Of a DNA stretch of 64,000 nt, positions 1-12,700 are shown one piece after another; positions within the stretch are counted from its first letter, which is position 1, and every line of letters starts with the position of its first letter. Source of the DNA: Amaranthus tricolor (taxonomy: Eukaryota; Streptophyta; Magnoliopsida; Caryophyllales; Amaranthaceae). The position numbers and the translations under genes were made by a program. Location: NCBI RefSeq assembly GCF_026212465.1, contig NC_080059.1:25683292-25747291 (forward strand), in the 5' to 3' direction. Below the pieces are notes generated by a model. That model saw nothing but the letters and a program-made list of their open reading frames with translations, ran no database searches and was not told the DNA's origin.

Positions 1-2511
1 CCTTGTGCTGTCCCTGCCCTTTTAGTGCCTAAGAAAGATGGCACTTGGAGAATGTGTGTAGATAGTAGATCCATAAATAACATAACCATCAAATACCGTT
101 TTCCTATGCCTAGGTTGCAAGATATGCTTGATGAATTAAGTGGAGCCTTAGTCTTTTCAAAAATAGATTTAAGGAGTGGTTATCATCAAATGAGAATAAG
201 GGAAGGGGATGAATGGAAAACTGCTTTTAAAACAAAACAAGGGTTATATGAGTGGTTAGTGATGCCATTTGGGCTTTGCAATGCTCCAAGTTCTTTCATG
301 AGGTTAATGAATGAGGTTCTCCGTCCTTTTCTTAATAATTTTGTTGTTGTTTACTTGGATGATATTCTAGTGTATAGTAAAAACAATGAAGACCATATGG
401 TGCATTTGAAGAGGTTGTTTGAAAAATTGAGGGAAGTAAAGTTGTATGGAAAGCTTGAGAAGTGTTTTTTCATGACCCCTAGTGTGTCATTTTTGGGATA
501 CATTGTGACTAGAGAAGGAGTGCAAGTAGATCCAGAAAAGGTTAAGGCAGTTAAGTCTTGGTTGGCTCCAACCAATGTGCATGAGGTAAGGAGTTTTCAT
601 GGGCTTGCTTCTTTCTATAGGCGGTTCATTAGAAACTTCTCTTCTATTATGGCTCCCATTACCGAGTTAACAAAAAAGGGTGAATTTGAATGGACTGAAA
701 ATGCTCAAAGGGCTTTTGATAAAGTCAAATACATGCTTTGCAATGCACCTATACTTGTTCTCCCTGATTTTAACAACGTGTTTGAAGTAGAGTGTGATGC
801 AAGTGGGGTTGGAATAGGGGCTGTCCTTATTCAAGAAAAGAAGCCAGTAAGTTTCTTTAGTGAGAAGTTAAGTGAGGCTAAATTGAATTACTCTACTTAT
901 GATCGTGAATTTTATGCCATCGTTAGAGCTCTTGATCATTGGTCTCATTACCTTAGACCAAAACCCTTTGTTCTTCATTCTGATCATGAGGCTTTAAAAT
1001 TCATAAATGGGCAACAAAAACTTAATAAAAGACATGCAAAGTGGGTAGAATTTCTTCAATCATTTACCTTTAGCTCCAAATATAAAGATGGAAAAAGTAA
1101 TATTGTAGCTGATGCTTTATCTCGAAGAGCATACTTGCTTTCTATGGTGGATGCTAAGGTTTTGGGTTTTGAACAACTCAAGGAGTATTACAAAGATGAT
1201 CCTGATTTTGCTAATGAATTTCCAAAGCCATCGAAAGATTACGTTGATCAAGATGGTTATCTTTTTAAAGGTAACAAGTTGTGTGTTCCTAAAGGTGGCA
1301 TTCGTGAATTGTTGGTAAGAGAAGTTCATAGTGGTGGATTGGCTGGTCATTTTGGCATTCAAAAGACTCTTGATATTCTTGGTGAGCATTTCTATTGGCC
1401 AAGGATGATCAGGGATGTTACTTTAGTTGTGGAGAGATGTGCTACATGTCAAAAGTCAAAAGGGCATTTCACAAAGGGGCTTTATACTCCATTACCTGTT
1501 CCAGATTCTCCTTGGGAAAGTGTTAGCATGGATTTCATTGTTGGGCTACCGCGGACTCAAAGGGGTAGAGATAGCATTATGGTGGTGGTAGATAGATTTT
1601 CCAAAATGGCTCATTTTGTAGCTTGTAATAAAACAGATGATGCAGTAAAAGTGGCTGAATTGTACTTCAAGGAAATTGTCAAACTACATGGCATTCCTCG
1701 AAGTATAGTTTCGGATAGGGACTCCAAGTTTTTAAGTCACTTTTGGAGGACCCTATGGAAGTTGGTTGGTACCAAGTTACTATTTAGCACCTCTCATCAT
1801 CCCCAAACTGATGGGCAAACAGAGGTGACAAATAGAACTTTGGGTGCTTTGTTACGTGGTCTTGTGAGCAAAACGCAGAAAGATTGGGACACGAAACTAG
1901 CCCATGCGGAGTTTGCTTACAATAGGGCTCATTCTTTAACTACTTCTCGTTCTCCTTTTGAAGTAGTGTATGGAGTGAATCCATTTGTGCCTGTTGATTT
2001 GATTCCCTTGCTGAAAACTAATATGGTAGAAAAAGATGCAAAAAAGAGGGTGGAAACCTTTCAAAAAACCTGTGAGCAAGTAAAGAAAAGAATTGAGGAG
2101 ATGAATAAAAAATACCAAGAGAGAGCAAACAAAAAAAGGAAACAACCCATATTTAACCCTGGGGATTTGGTTTGGCTTCATTTGAGAAAAGAGAGATTTC
2201 CGAAGCTTCGCAAAAACAAGCTCATGCCTCGTTCTGATGGTCCGTTTAAAGTACTTGAGAGGGTAAATGATAATGCATACAAGATTGAACTTCCTGATGA
2301 GTTGATGGGTGTTAGTGCTACTTTTAATGTGGGCGATTTGTCACCGTACTTGGATGATTCAAGTTTGAGGACAAACTCTTCAAAAGAAGGAGAGAATGAT
2401 CCAAGATCAAATACGTTATCTCATGAGCCGATTGCTTTAGTTCTTGAAGTACTTGGTTTTAATCCTTTTAAATCTGAATTTGTTACATGTCTAACTTGGG
2501 TTGAAGATTAA
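1..2511 (+). CDS. pol: Partial Pol polyprotein: reverse transcriptase, RNase H, integrase (5' end outside window)
   Basis: Copies retrotransposon RNA into DNA and integrates it. The frame is open from base 1, so the GTG at 25 is an internal valine and not a start. Domains in order: reverse transcriptase with a LRSGYHQ block near codons 57-65 and the catalytic YLDD at 352-363; RNase H with a CDASG motif near 795; integrase with an HHCC zinc-binding region around 1327-1450 (HSGGLAGH then CATCQ) and the catalytic DD35E triad at codons 1531, 1714 and 1822, with exactly 35 residues between the second D and E. A C-terminal GPFKVLERINDNAY block precedes a FNVGDLSPYL segment. The last 38 residues are encoded inside the 3' LTR, which starts at 2397. 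No stop or frameshift interrupts the visible 836 codons, so the copy was recently functional at least here. Upstream gag and protease are not visible. Confidence 0.93.
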   Translation, partial: PCAVPALLVPKKDGTWRMCVDSRSINNITIKYRFPMPRLQDMLDELSGALVFSKIDLRSGYHQMRIREGDEWKTAFKTKQGLYEWLVMPFGLCNAPSSFMRLMNEVLRPFLNNFVVVYLDDILVYSKNNEDHMVHLKRLFEKLREVKLYGKLEKCFFMTPSVSFLGYIVTREGVQVDPEKVKAVKSWLAPTNVHEVRSFHGLASFYRRFIRNFSSIMAPITELTKKGEFEWTENAQRAFDKVKYMLCNAPILVLPDFNNVFEVECDASGVGIGAVLIQEKKPVSFFSEKLSEAKLNYSTYDREFYAIVRALDHWSHYLRPKPFVLHSDHEALKFINGQQKLNKRHAKWVEFLQSFTFSSKYKDGKSNIVADALSRRAYLLSMVDAKVLGFEQLKEYYKDDPDFANEFPKPSKDYVDQDGYLFKGNKLCVPKGGIRELLVREVHSGGLAGHFGIQKTLDILGEHFYWPRMIRDVTLVVERCATCQKSKGHFTKGLYTPLPVPDSPWESVSMDFIVGLPRTQRGRDSIMVVVDRFSKMAHFVACNKTDDAVKVAELYFKEIVKLHGIPRSIVSDRDSKFLSHFWRTLWKLVGTKLLFSTSHHPQTDGQTEVTNRTLGALLRGLVSKTQKDWDTKLAHAEFAYNRAHSLTTSRSPFEVVYGVNPFVPVDLIPLLKTNMVEKDAKKRVETFQKTCEQVKKRIEEMNKKYQERANKKRKQPIFNPGDLVWLHLRKERFPKLRKNKLMPRSDGPFKVLERVNDNAYKIELPDELMGVSATFNVGDLSPYLDDSSLRTNSSKEGENDPRSNTLSHEPIALVLEVLGFNPFKSEFVTCLTWVED
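2382..2396 (+). other. Polypurine tract for plus-strand DNA priming
   Basis: Fifteen uninterrupted purines (AAAAGAAGGAGAGAA) directly abut the TG that opens the LTR at 2397. In LTR retrotransposons this tract resists RNase H and primes second-strand synthesis. It lies within the pol coding frame, with the LTR beginning on the third base of an asparagine codon. The minus-strand elements have the same arrangement and codon phase. Confidence 0.75.
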
Positions 2512-3084
2512 GTGAAGCTACATATATATTGGTTGGACGTCACTTTGATAGGTCCAAGTTTAGCTATGTTTTTTAAAGTCTTTTTACCACTTAAATCTGA
2601 TTAATTAGCTACTGCATGCTTAGGGAACAACTTAAATCAGCCTAATGCATGCTTTGGAGGCTATTTAATGTTGTTTTGTGAGTTCCAATGCTTGTTCCCC
2701 ATGCTTGGACGTCCCACCTTAATTTCTCTTGCTTTTTAGCTTCCTTTTGCTGTTGTAACTCTATTTAAAGAGAGCTATTCATGAATGAAAGTTCAGACTT
2801 GTTTTATGAATCAACCTTTGTGTTTTCTTCTTGCCTATCTTTGTGTTTGTCCAAGGTTAACAAGAGTTCTTTAATACTTTGAGTGTGTTCTTGAGTATTA
2901 AACTAGGGGAGATTGAGTTTGTCTTGTCTCTAGCCTAAAAACTATTGCATTGAGTTTGTTCTTGTGCTTTGGTTGTCCTATTTTCATTCAAATATACATT
3001 CTGTCCAAATTACTTCTTCTTTCTTTTCTTTTGTCCTTCTCCTTCCTTAATCATTTAGGAAGTCTTGAATTAGCATTTACATCA
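2397..3084 (+). repeat. 3' LTR of the partial plus-strand element (688 bp)
   Basis: Begins TGATCCAAGATC right after the purine tract and ends in TTTACATCA. Both ends resemble the LTR ends of the minus-strand elements, which start TGACCAAGATG and end TTTACACATCA. The satellite starts at the next base. The first 115 bases double as the 3' end of pol. The remaining 570 bases hold no other gene. A repeated TTGGACGTC occurs near 2531 and 2706, and a TATA-like tract lies at 2762. Without the matching 5' LTR the boundaries are inferred from the TG/CA ends, the purine tract and the array edge. Confidence 0.8.
2762..2770 (+). promoter_or_regulatory. TATA-like element in the LTR (possible U3 promoter)
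   Basis: TATTTAAAG lies in an AT-rich stretch about 365 bp into the LTR, where U3 promoters usually sit. Two ACGT-core palindromes (GACGTC) lie upstream near 2534 and 2709 and could be bZIP-type sites. No start-site evidence; assigned by position and composition only. Confidence 0.35.
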
Positions 3085-3715
3085 ATTGATCAGTGATCCT
3101 TGTTCATTCTTCATCGTTCATTCTTCATTGATCATTGATCCTTGTTCATTCTTCATCGTTCATTCTTCTTTGATCATTGATCCTTGTTCATTCTTCATTG
3201 ATCATTGATCCTTGTTCATTCTTCATCGTTCATTCTTCATTGACCATTGATCCTTGTTCATTCTTCATCGTTCATTCTTCATTGACCATTAATCCTTGTT
3301 CATTCTTCATCGATCATTCTTCATTGATCATTGTTCCTTGTTCATTCTTCATCGTTCATTCTTCATTGATCATTGATCCTTGTTCATTCTTCATCGTTCA
3401 TTCTTCATTGATCATTGATCCTTGTTCATTCTTCATCGTTCATTCGTCATTGATCATTGATCCTTGTTCATTCTTCATCGTTCATTCGTCATTGACCATT
3501 ACTCCTTGTTCATTCTTCATCGTTCATTCTTCATTGATCATTGATCCTTGTTCATTCTTCATCGTTCATTCGTCATTGATCATTGATCCTTGTTCATTCT
3601 TCATCGTTCATTCGTCATTGATCATTGATCCTTGTTCATTCTTCATCGTTCATTCGTCATTGATCATTGATCCTTGTTCATTCTTCATCGTTCATTTGTC
3701 AATGACCATTAATCC

Positions 3716-6080
3716 TTGTTCATTCTTCATCGTTCATTCTTCATTGATCCTTGTTCATTCTTCATCGTTCATTCGTCATTGATCATTGATCCTTGTTTAT
3801 TCTTCATCGTTCATTCGTCATTGACCATTACTCCTTGTTCATTCTTCATCGTTCATTCTTCATTGATCATTGATCCTTGTTCATTCTTCATCGTTCATTC
3901 GTCATTGACCATTACTCCTTGTTCATTCTTCATCGTTCATTCGTCATTGATCATTGATCCTTGTTCATTCTTCATTGATCATTGATCCTTGTTCATTCTT
4001 CATCGTTCATTCGTCATTGATCATTGATCCTTGTTCATTCTTCATCGTTCATTCGTCATTGACCATTACTCCTTGTTCATTCTTCATCGTTCATTCTTCA
4101 TTGATCATTGATCCTTGTTCATTCTTCATCGTTCATTCTTCTTTGATCATTGATCCTTGTTCATTCTTCATTGATCATTGATCCTTGTTCATTCTTCATC
4201 GTTCATTCTTCATTGACCATTGATCCTTGTTCATTCTTCCTCGTTCATTCTTCATTGACCATTAATCCTTGTTCATTCTTCATCGATCATTCTTCATTGA
4301 TCATTGTTCCTTGTTCATTCTTCATCGTTCATTCTTCATTGATCATTGATCCTTGTTCATTCTTCATCGTTCATTCTTCATTGATCATTGATCCTTGTTC
4401 ATTCTTCATCGTTCATTCGTCATTGATCATTGATCCTTGTTCATTCTTCATCGTTCATTCGTCATTGACCATTACTCCTTGTTCATTCTTCATCGTTCAT
4501 TCTTCATTGATCATTGATCCTTGTTCATTCTTCATCGTTCATTCGTCATTGATCATTGATCCTTATTCATTCTTCATCGTTCATTTTTCATTTATCATTG
4601 ATCCTTGTTCATTCTTCATCGTTCATTCTTCATTGATCATTGATCCTTGTTCATTCTTCATCGTTCATTCGTCATTGACCATTACTCCTTGTTCATTCTT
4701 CATCGTTCATTCTTCATTGATCATTGATCCTTGTTCATTCTTCATCGTTCATTCGTCATTGATCATTGATCCTTGTTCATTCTTCATCGTTCATTCGTCA
4801 TTGATCATTGATCCTTGTTCATTCTTCATCGTTCATTCGTCATTGATCATTGATCCTTGTTCATTCTTCATCGTTCATTTGTCAATGACCATTAATCCTT
4901 GTTCATTCTTCATCGTTCATTCTTCATTGATCCTTGTTCATTCTTCATCGTTCATTCGTCATTGATCATTGATCCTTGTTCATTCTTCATCGTTCATTCG
5001 TCATTGACCATTACTCCTTGTTCATTCTTCATCGTTCATTCTTCATTGATCATTGATCCTTGTTCATTCTTCATCGTTCATTCGTCATTGACCATTACTC
5101 CTTGTTCATTCTTCATCGTTCATTCGTCATTGATCATTGATCCTTGTTCATTCTTCATTGATCATTGATCCTTGTTCATTCTTCATCGTTCATTCGTCAT
5201 TGATCATTGATCCTTGTTCATTCTTCATCGTTCATTCGTCATTGACCATTACTCCTTGTTCATTCTTCATCGTTCATTCTTCATTGATCATTGATCCTTG
5301 TTCATTCTTCATCGTTCATTCTTCTTTGATCATTGATCCTTGTTCATTCTTCATTGATCATTGATCCTTGTTCATTCTTCATCGTTCATTCTTCATTGAC
5401 CATTGATCCTTGTTCATTCTTCCTCGTTCATTCTTCATTGACCATTAATCCTTGTTCATTCTTCATCGATCATTCTTCATTGATCATTGTTCCTTGTTCA
5501 TTCTTCATCGTTCATTCTTCATTGATCATTGATCCTTGTTCATTCTTCATCGTTCATTCTTCATTGATCATTGATCCTTGTTCATTCTTCATCGTTCATT
5601 CGTCATTGATCATTGATCCTTGTTCATTCTTCATCGTTCATTCGTCATTGACCATTACTCCTTGTTCATTCTTCATCGTTCATTCTTCATTGATCATTGA
5701 TCCTTGTTCATTCTTCATCGTTCATTCGTCATTGATCATTGATCCTTATTCATTCTTCATCGTTCATTTTTCATTTATCATTGATCCTTGTTCATTCTTC
5801 ATCGTTCATTCTTCATTGATCATTGATCCTTGTTCATTCTTCATCGTTCATTCGTCATTGACCATTACTCCTTGTTCATTCTTCATCGTTCATTCTTCTT
5901 TGATCATTGATCCTTGTTCATTCTTCATTAATCATTGATCCTTGTTCATTCTTCATCGTTCATTCGTCATTGATCATTGAACCTTGTTCATTCTTCATCG
6001 TTCATTCTTCATTGATCATTGATCCTTGTTCATTCTTCATCGTTCATTCGTCATTGATCATTGATCCTTGTTCATTCTTC
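3716..6080 (+). repeat. 1183-bp segmental tandem repeat within the left arm
   Basis: The same order of variant and short monomers recurs at an offset of exactly 1183 bp (169 x 7). The 35-bp monomer near 3740 reappears near 4923, and the closely spaced short monomers at 3954 and 4150 reappear at 5137 and 5333. A CTTCCTCG variant near 4236 also recurs 1183 bp on. Outer limits are approximate because they were set by reading variant order. Confidence 0.7.
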
Positions 6081-9000
6081 ATCGTTCATTCGTCATTGAC
6101 CATTACTCCTTGTTCATTCTTCATCGTTCATTCTTCATTGATCATTGATCCTTGTTCATTCTTCATCGTTCATTCTTCTTTGATCATTGATCCTTGTTCA
6201 TTCTTCATTGATCATTGATCCTTGTTCATTCTTCATCGTTCATTCTTCATTGACCATTGATCCTTGTTCATTCTTCATCGTTCATTCTTCATTGACCATT
6301 AATCCTTGTTCATTCTTCATCGATCATTCTTCATTGACCATTGTTCCTTGTTCATTCTTCATCGTTCATTCTTCATTGATCATTGATCCTTGTTCATTCT
6401 TCATCATTCATTCTTCATTGATCATTGATCCTTGTTCATTCTTCATCGTTCATTCGTCATTGATCATTGATCCTTGTTCATTCTTCATCGTTCATTCGTC
6501 ATTGACCATTACTCCTTGTTCATTCTTCATCGTTCATTCTTCATTGATCATTGATCCTTGTTCATTCTTCATCGTTCATTCGTCATTGACCATTACTCCT
6601 TGTTCATTCTTCATCGTTCATTCGTCATTGATCATTGATCCTTGTTCATTCTTCATCGTTCATTTGTCAATGACCATTAATCCTTGTTCATTCTTCATCG
6701 TTCATTCTTCATTGATCCTTGTTCATTCTTCATCGTTCATTCGTCATTGACCATTAATCCTTGTTCATTGATCCTTGTTCATTCTTCATTGATCATTGAT
6801 CCTTGTTCATTCTTCATCGTTCATTCGTCATTGATCATTGATCCTTGTTCATTCTTCATCGTTCATTCGTCATTGACCATTACTCCTTGTTCATTCTTCA
6901 TCGTTCATTCTTCATTGATCATTGATCCTTGTTCATTCTTCATCGTTCATTCGTCATTGACCATTACTCCTTGTTCATTCTTCATCGTTCATTCGTCATT
7001 GATCATTGATCCTTGTTCATTCTTCATTGATCATTGATCCTTGTTCATTCTTCATCGTTCATTCGTCATTGATCATTGATCCTTGTTCATTCTTCATCGT
7101 TCATTCGTCATTGACCATTACTCCTTGTTCATTCTTCATCGTTCATTCTTCATTGATCATTGATCCTTGTTCATTCTTCATCGTTCATTCTTCTTTGATC
7201 ATTGATCCTTGTTCATTCTTCATTGATCATTGATCCTTGTTCATTCTTCATCGTTCATTCTTCATTGACCATTGATCCTTGTTCATTCTTCATCGTTCAT
7301 TCTTCATTGACCATTAATGCTTGTTCATTCTTCATCGATCATTCTTCATTGATCATTGTTCCTTGTTCATTCTTCATCGTTCATTCTTCATTGATCATTG
7401 ATCCTTGTTCATTCTTCATCGTTCATTCTTCATTGATCATTGATCCTTGTTCATTCTTCATCGTTCATTCGTCATTGATCATTAATCCTTGTTCATTCTT
7501 CATCGTTCATTCGTCATTGACCATTACTCCTTGTTCATTCTTCATCGTTCATTCTTCATTGATCATTGATCCTTGTTCATTCTTCATCGTTCATTCGTCA
7601 TTGATCATTGATCCTTATTCATTCTTCATCGTTCATTTTTCATTTATCATTGATCCTTGTTCATTCTTCATCGTTCATTCTTCATTGATCATTGATCCTT
7701 GTTCATTCTTCATCGTTCATTCGTCATTGATCATTGATCCTTGTTCATTCTTCATCGTTCATTCGTCATTGACCATTACTCCTTGTTCATTCTTCATCGT
7801 TCATTCTTCATTGATCAGTGATCCTTGTTCATTCTTCATCGTTCATTCTTCATTGATCATTGATCCTTGTTCATTCTTCATCGTTCATTCTTCTTTGATC
7901 ATTGATCCTTGTTCATTCTTCATTGATCATTGATCCTTGTTCATTCTTCATCGTTCATTCTTCATTGACCATTGATCCTTGTTCATTCTTCATCGTTCAT
8001 TCTTCATTGACCATTAATCCTTGTTCATTCTTCATCGATCATTCTTCATTGATCATTGTTCCTTGTTCATTCTTCATCGTTCATTCTTCATTGATCATTG
8101 ATCCTTGTTCATTCTTCATCGTTCATTCTTCATTGATCATTGATCCTTGTTCATTCTTCATCGTTCATTCGTCATTGATCATTGATCCTTGTTCATTCTT
8201 CATCGTTCATTCGTCATTGACCATTACTCCTTGTTCATTCTTCATCGTTCATTCTTCATTGATCATTGATCCTTGTTCATTCTTCATCGTTCATTCGTCA
8301 TTGATCATTGATCCTTGTTCATTCTTCATCGTTCATTCGTCATTGATCATTGATCCTTGTTCATTCTTCATCGTTCATTCGTCATTGATCATTGATCCTT
8401 GTTCATTCTTCATCGTTCATTTGTCAATGACCATTAATCCTTGTTCATTCTTCATCGTTCATTCTTCATTGATCCTTGTTCATTCTTCATCGTTCATTCG
8501 TCATTGATCATTGATCCTTGTTCATTCTTCATCGTTCATTCGTCATTGACCATTACTCCTTGTTCATTCTTCATCGTTCATTCTTCATTGATCATTGATC
8601 CTTGTTCATTCTTCATCGTTCTTTCGTCATTGACCATTACTCCTTGTTCATTCTTCATCGTTCATTCGTCATTGATCATTGATCCTTGTTCATTCTTCAT
8701 TGATCATTGATCCTTGTTCATTCTTCATCGTTCATTCGTCATTGATCATTGATCCTTGTTCATTCTTCATCGTTCATTCGTCATTGACCATTACTCCTTG
8801 TTCATTCTTCATTGATCATTGATCCTTGTTCATTCTTCATCGTTCATTCTTCTTTGATCATTGATCCTTGTTCATTCTTCATTGATCATTGATCCTTGTT
8901 CATTCTTCATCGTTCATTCTTCATTGACCATTGATCCTTGTTCATTCTTCCTCGTTCATTCTTCATTGACCATTAATCCTTGTTCATTCTTCATCGATCA

Positions 9001-9779
9001 TTCTTCATTGATCATTGTTCCTTGTTCATTCTTCATCGTTCATTCTTCATTGATCATTGATCCTTGTTCATTCTTCATCATTCATTCTTCATTGATCATT
9101 GATCCTTGTTCATTCTTCATCGTTCATTCGTCATTGATCATTGATCCTTGTTCATTCTTCATCGTTCATTCGTCATTGACCATTACTCCTTGTTCATTCT
9201 TCATCGTTCATTCTTCATTGATCATTGATCCTTGTTCATTCTTCATCGTTCATTCGTCATTGATCATTGATCCTTATTCATTCTTCATCGTTCATTTTTC
9301 ATTTATCATTGATCCTTGTTCATTCTTCATCGTTCATTCTTCATTGATCATTGATCCTTGTTCATTCTTCATCGTTCATTCGTCATTGATCATTGATCCT
9401 TGTTCATTCTTCATCGTTCATTCGTCATTGACCATTACTCCTTGTTCATTCTTCATCGTTCATTCTTCATTGATCATTGATCCTTGTTCATTCTTCATCG
9501 TTCATTCTTCTTTGATCATTGATCCTTGTTCATTCTTCATTGATCATTGATCCTTGTTCATTCTTCATCGTTCATTCATCATTGACCATTAATCCTTGTT
9601 CATTCTTCATCGTTCATTCTTCATTGATCATTGATCCTTGTTCATTCTTCATCGTTCATTCGTCATTGACCATTAATCCTTGTTCATTCTTCATCGTTCA
9701 TTCTTCATTGATCATTGATCCTTGTTCATTCTTCATCGTTCATTCTTCTTTGATCATTGATCCTTGTTCATTCTTCATC

Positions 9780-12700
9780 GTTCATTCGTCATTGATCATT
9801 GATCCTTGTTCATTCTTCATCATTCATTCTTCATTGATCATTGATCCTTGTTCATTCTTCATCGTTCATTCGTCATTGATCATTGATCCTTGTTCATTCT
9901 TCATCGTTCATTCGTCATTGACCATTACTCCTTGTTCATTCTTCATCGTTCATTCTTCATTGATCATTGATCCTTGTTCATTCTTCATCGTTCATTCGTC
10001 ATTGATCATTGATCCTTATTCATTCTTCATCGTTCATTTTTCATTTATCATTGATCCTTGTTCATTCTTCATCGTTCATTCTTCATTGATCATTGATCCT
10101 TGTTCATTCTTCATCGTTCATTCGTCATTGATCATTGATCCTTGTTCATTCTTCATCGTTCTGTCGTCATTGACCATTACTCCTTGTTCATTCTTCATCG
10201 TTCATTCTTCATTGATCATTGATCCTTGTTCATTCTTCATCGTTCATTCTTCTTTGATCATTGATCCTTGTTCATTCTTCATTGATCATTGATCCTTGTT
10301 CATTCTTCATCGTTCATTCTTCATTGACCATTGATCCTTGTTCATTCTTCATCGTTCATTCTTCATTGACCATTAATCCTTGTTCATTCTTCATTGATCA
10401 TTGTTCCTTGTTCATTCTTCATTGATCATTGATCCTTGTTCATTCTTCATCGTTCATTCTTCATTGATCATTGATCCTTGTTCATTCTTCATCGTTCATT
10501 CGTCATTGATCATTGATCCTTGTTCATTCTTCATCGTTCATTCGTCATTGACCATTACTCCTTGTTCATTCTTCATCGTTCATTGATCCTTGTTCATTCT
10601 TCATCGTTCATTCGTCATTGATCATTGATCCTTATTCATTCTTCATCGTTCATTTTTCATTTATCATTGATCCTTGTTCATTCTTCATCGTTCATTCTTC
10701 ATTGATCATTGATCCTTGTTCATTCTTCATCGTTCATTCGTCATTGACCATTAATCCTTGTTCATTCTTCATCGTTCATTCTTCATTGATCATTGATCCT
10801 TGTTCATTCTTCATCGTTCATTCGTCATTGACCATTAATCCTTGTTCATTCTTCATCGTTCATTCTTCATTGATCATTGAACCTTGTTCATTCTTCATCG
10901 TTCATTCTTCTTTGATCATTGATCCTTGTTCATTCTTCATTGATCATTGATCCTTGTTCATTCTTCATCGTTCATTCGTCATTGATCATTGATCCTTGTT
11001 CATTCTTCATCGTTCATTCTTCATTGATCATTGATCCTTGTTCATTCTTCATCGTTCATTCGTCATTGATCATTGATCCTTGTTCATTCTTCATCGTTCA
11101 TTCGTCATTGACCATTACTCCTTGTTCATTCTTCATCGTTCATTCTTCATTGATCATTGATCCTTGTTCATTCTTCATCGTTCATTCTTCTTTGATCATT
11201 GATCCTTGTTCATTCTTCATTGATCATTGATCCTTGTTCATTCTTCATCGTTCATTCTTCATTGACCATTGATCCTTGTTCATTCTTCATCGTTCATTCT
11301 TCATTGACCATTAATCCTTGTTCATTCTTCATCGATCATTCTTCATTGATCATTGTTCCTTGTTCATTCTTCATCGTTCATTCTTCATTGATCATTGATC
11401 CTTGTTCATTCTTCATCGTTCATTCTTCATTGATCATTGATCCTTGTTCATTCTTCATCGTTCATTCGTGTTTGATCATTTATCCTTGTTCATTCTTCAT
11501 CGTTCATTCGTCATTGACCATTACTCCTTGTTCATTCTTCATCGTTCATTCGTCATTGACCATTACTCCTTGTTCATTCTTCATCGTTCATTCTTCATTG
11601 ATCATTGATCCTTGTTCATTCTTCATCGTTCATTCGTCATTGATCATTGATCCTTGTTCATTCTTCATCGTTCATTCGTCATTGATCATTGATCCTTGTT
11701 CATTCTTCATCGTTCATTCGTCATTGATCATTGATCCTTGTTCATTCTTCATCGTTCATTTGTCAATGACCATTAATCCTTGTTCATTCTTCATCGTTCA
11801 TTCTTCATTGATCCTTGTTCATTCTTCATCGTTCATTCGTCATTGATCATTGATCCTTGTTCATTCTTCATCGTTCATTCGTCATTGACCATTACTCCTT
11901 GTTCATTCTTCATCGTTCATTCTTCATTGATCATTGATCCTTGTTCATTCTTCATCGTTCATTCGTCATTGACCATTACTCCTTGTTCATTCTTCATCGT
12001 TCATTCGTCATTGATCATTGATCCTTGTTCATTCTTCATTGATCATTGATCCTTGTTCATTCTTCATCGTTCATTCGTCATTGATCATTGATCCTTGTTC
12101 ATTCTTCATCGTTCATTCGTCATTGACCATTACTCCTTGTTCATTCTTCATCGTTCATTCTTCATTGATCATTGATCCTTGTTCATTCTTCATCGTTCAT
12201 TCTTCTTTGATCATTGATCCTTGTTCATTCTTCATTGATCATTGATCCTTGTTCATTCTTCATCGTTCATTCTTCATTGACCATTGATCCTTGTTCATTC
12301 TTCCTCGTTCATTCTTCATTGACCATTAATCCTTGTTCATTCTTCATCGATCATTCTTCATTGATCATTGTTCCTTGTTCATTCTTCATCGTTCATTCTT
12401 CATTGATCATTGATCCTTGTTCATTCTTCATCGTTCATTCTTCATTGATCATTGATCCTTGTTCATTCTTCATCGTTCATTCGTCATTGATCATTGATCC
12501 TTGTTCATTCTTCATCGTTCATTCGTCATTGACCATTACTCCTTGTTCATTCTTCATCGTTCATTCTTCATTGATCATTGATCCTTGTTCATTCTTCATC
12601 GTTCATTCGTCATTGATCATTGATCCTTATTCATTCTTCATCGTTCATTTTTCATTTATCATTGATCCTTGTTCATTCTTCATCGTTCATTCTTCATTGA

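Larger units (their letters stand above)
1..3084 (+). mobile_element. Ty3/gypsy LTR retrotransposon, 3' part (CRM-like), truncated by window start
   Basis: Seen: a reverse transcriptase-RNase H-integrase frame open from base 1, then a purine tract (2382-2396), then a sequence that begins TG at 2397 and ends CA at 3084, where the satellite starts at once. The 5' LTR, primer site, gag and protease lie left of the window. Known: this domain order (integrase last) is Ty3/gypsy. The integrase tail lacks an obvious classical chromodomain and pol runs into the LTR, as described for plant centromeric CRM elements. Inferred: the element sits inside or at the edge of the array. The 5-bp target duplication cannot be tested because the left end is missing; the candidate right copy is 3085-3089. 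It is a different family from the minus-strand elements at 38-50 kb, which share protein architecture but not LTR length (688 versus 1029 bp). Confidence 0.88.

Noticed and set aside
2512..3084. Possible host gene or RNA gene between pol and the array
   Set aside because: The stretch is the rest of the LTR: TG/CA ends, purine tract before it, TATA-like tract, and no tRNA or rRNA features.
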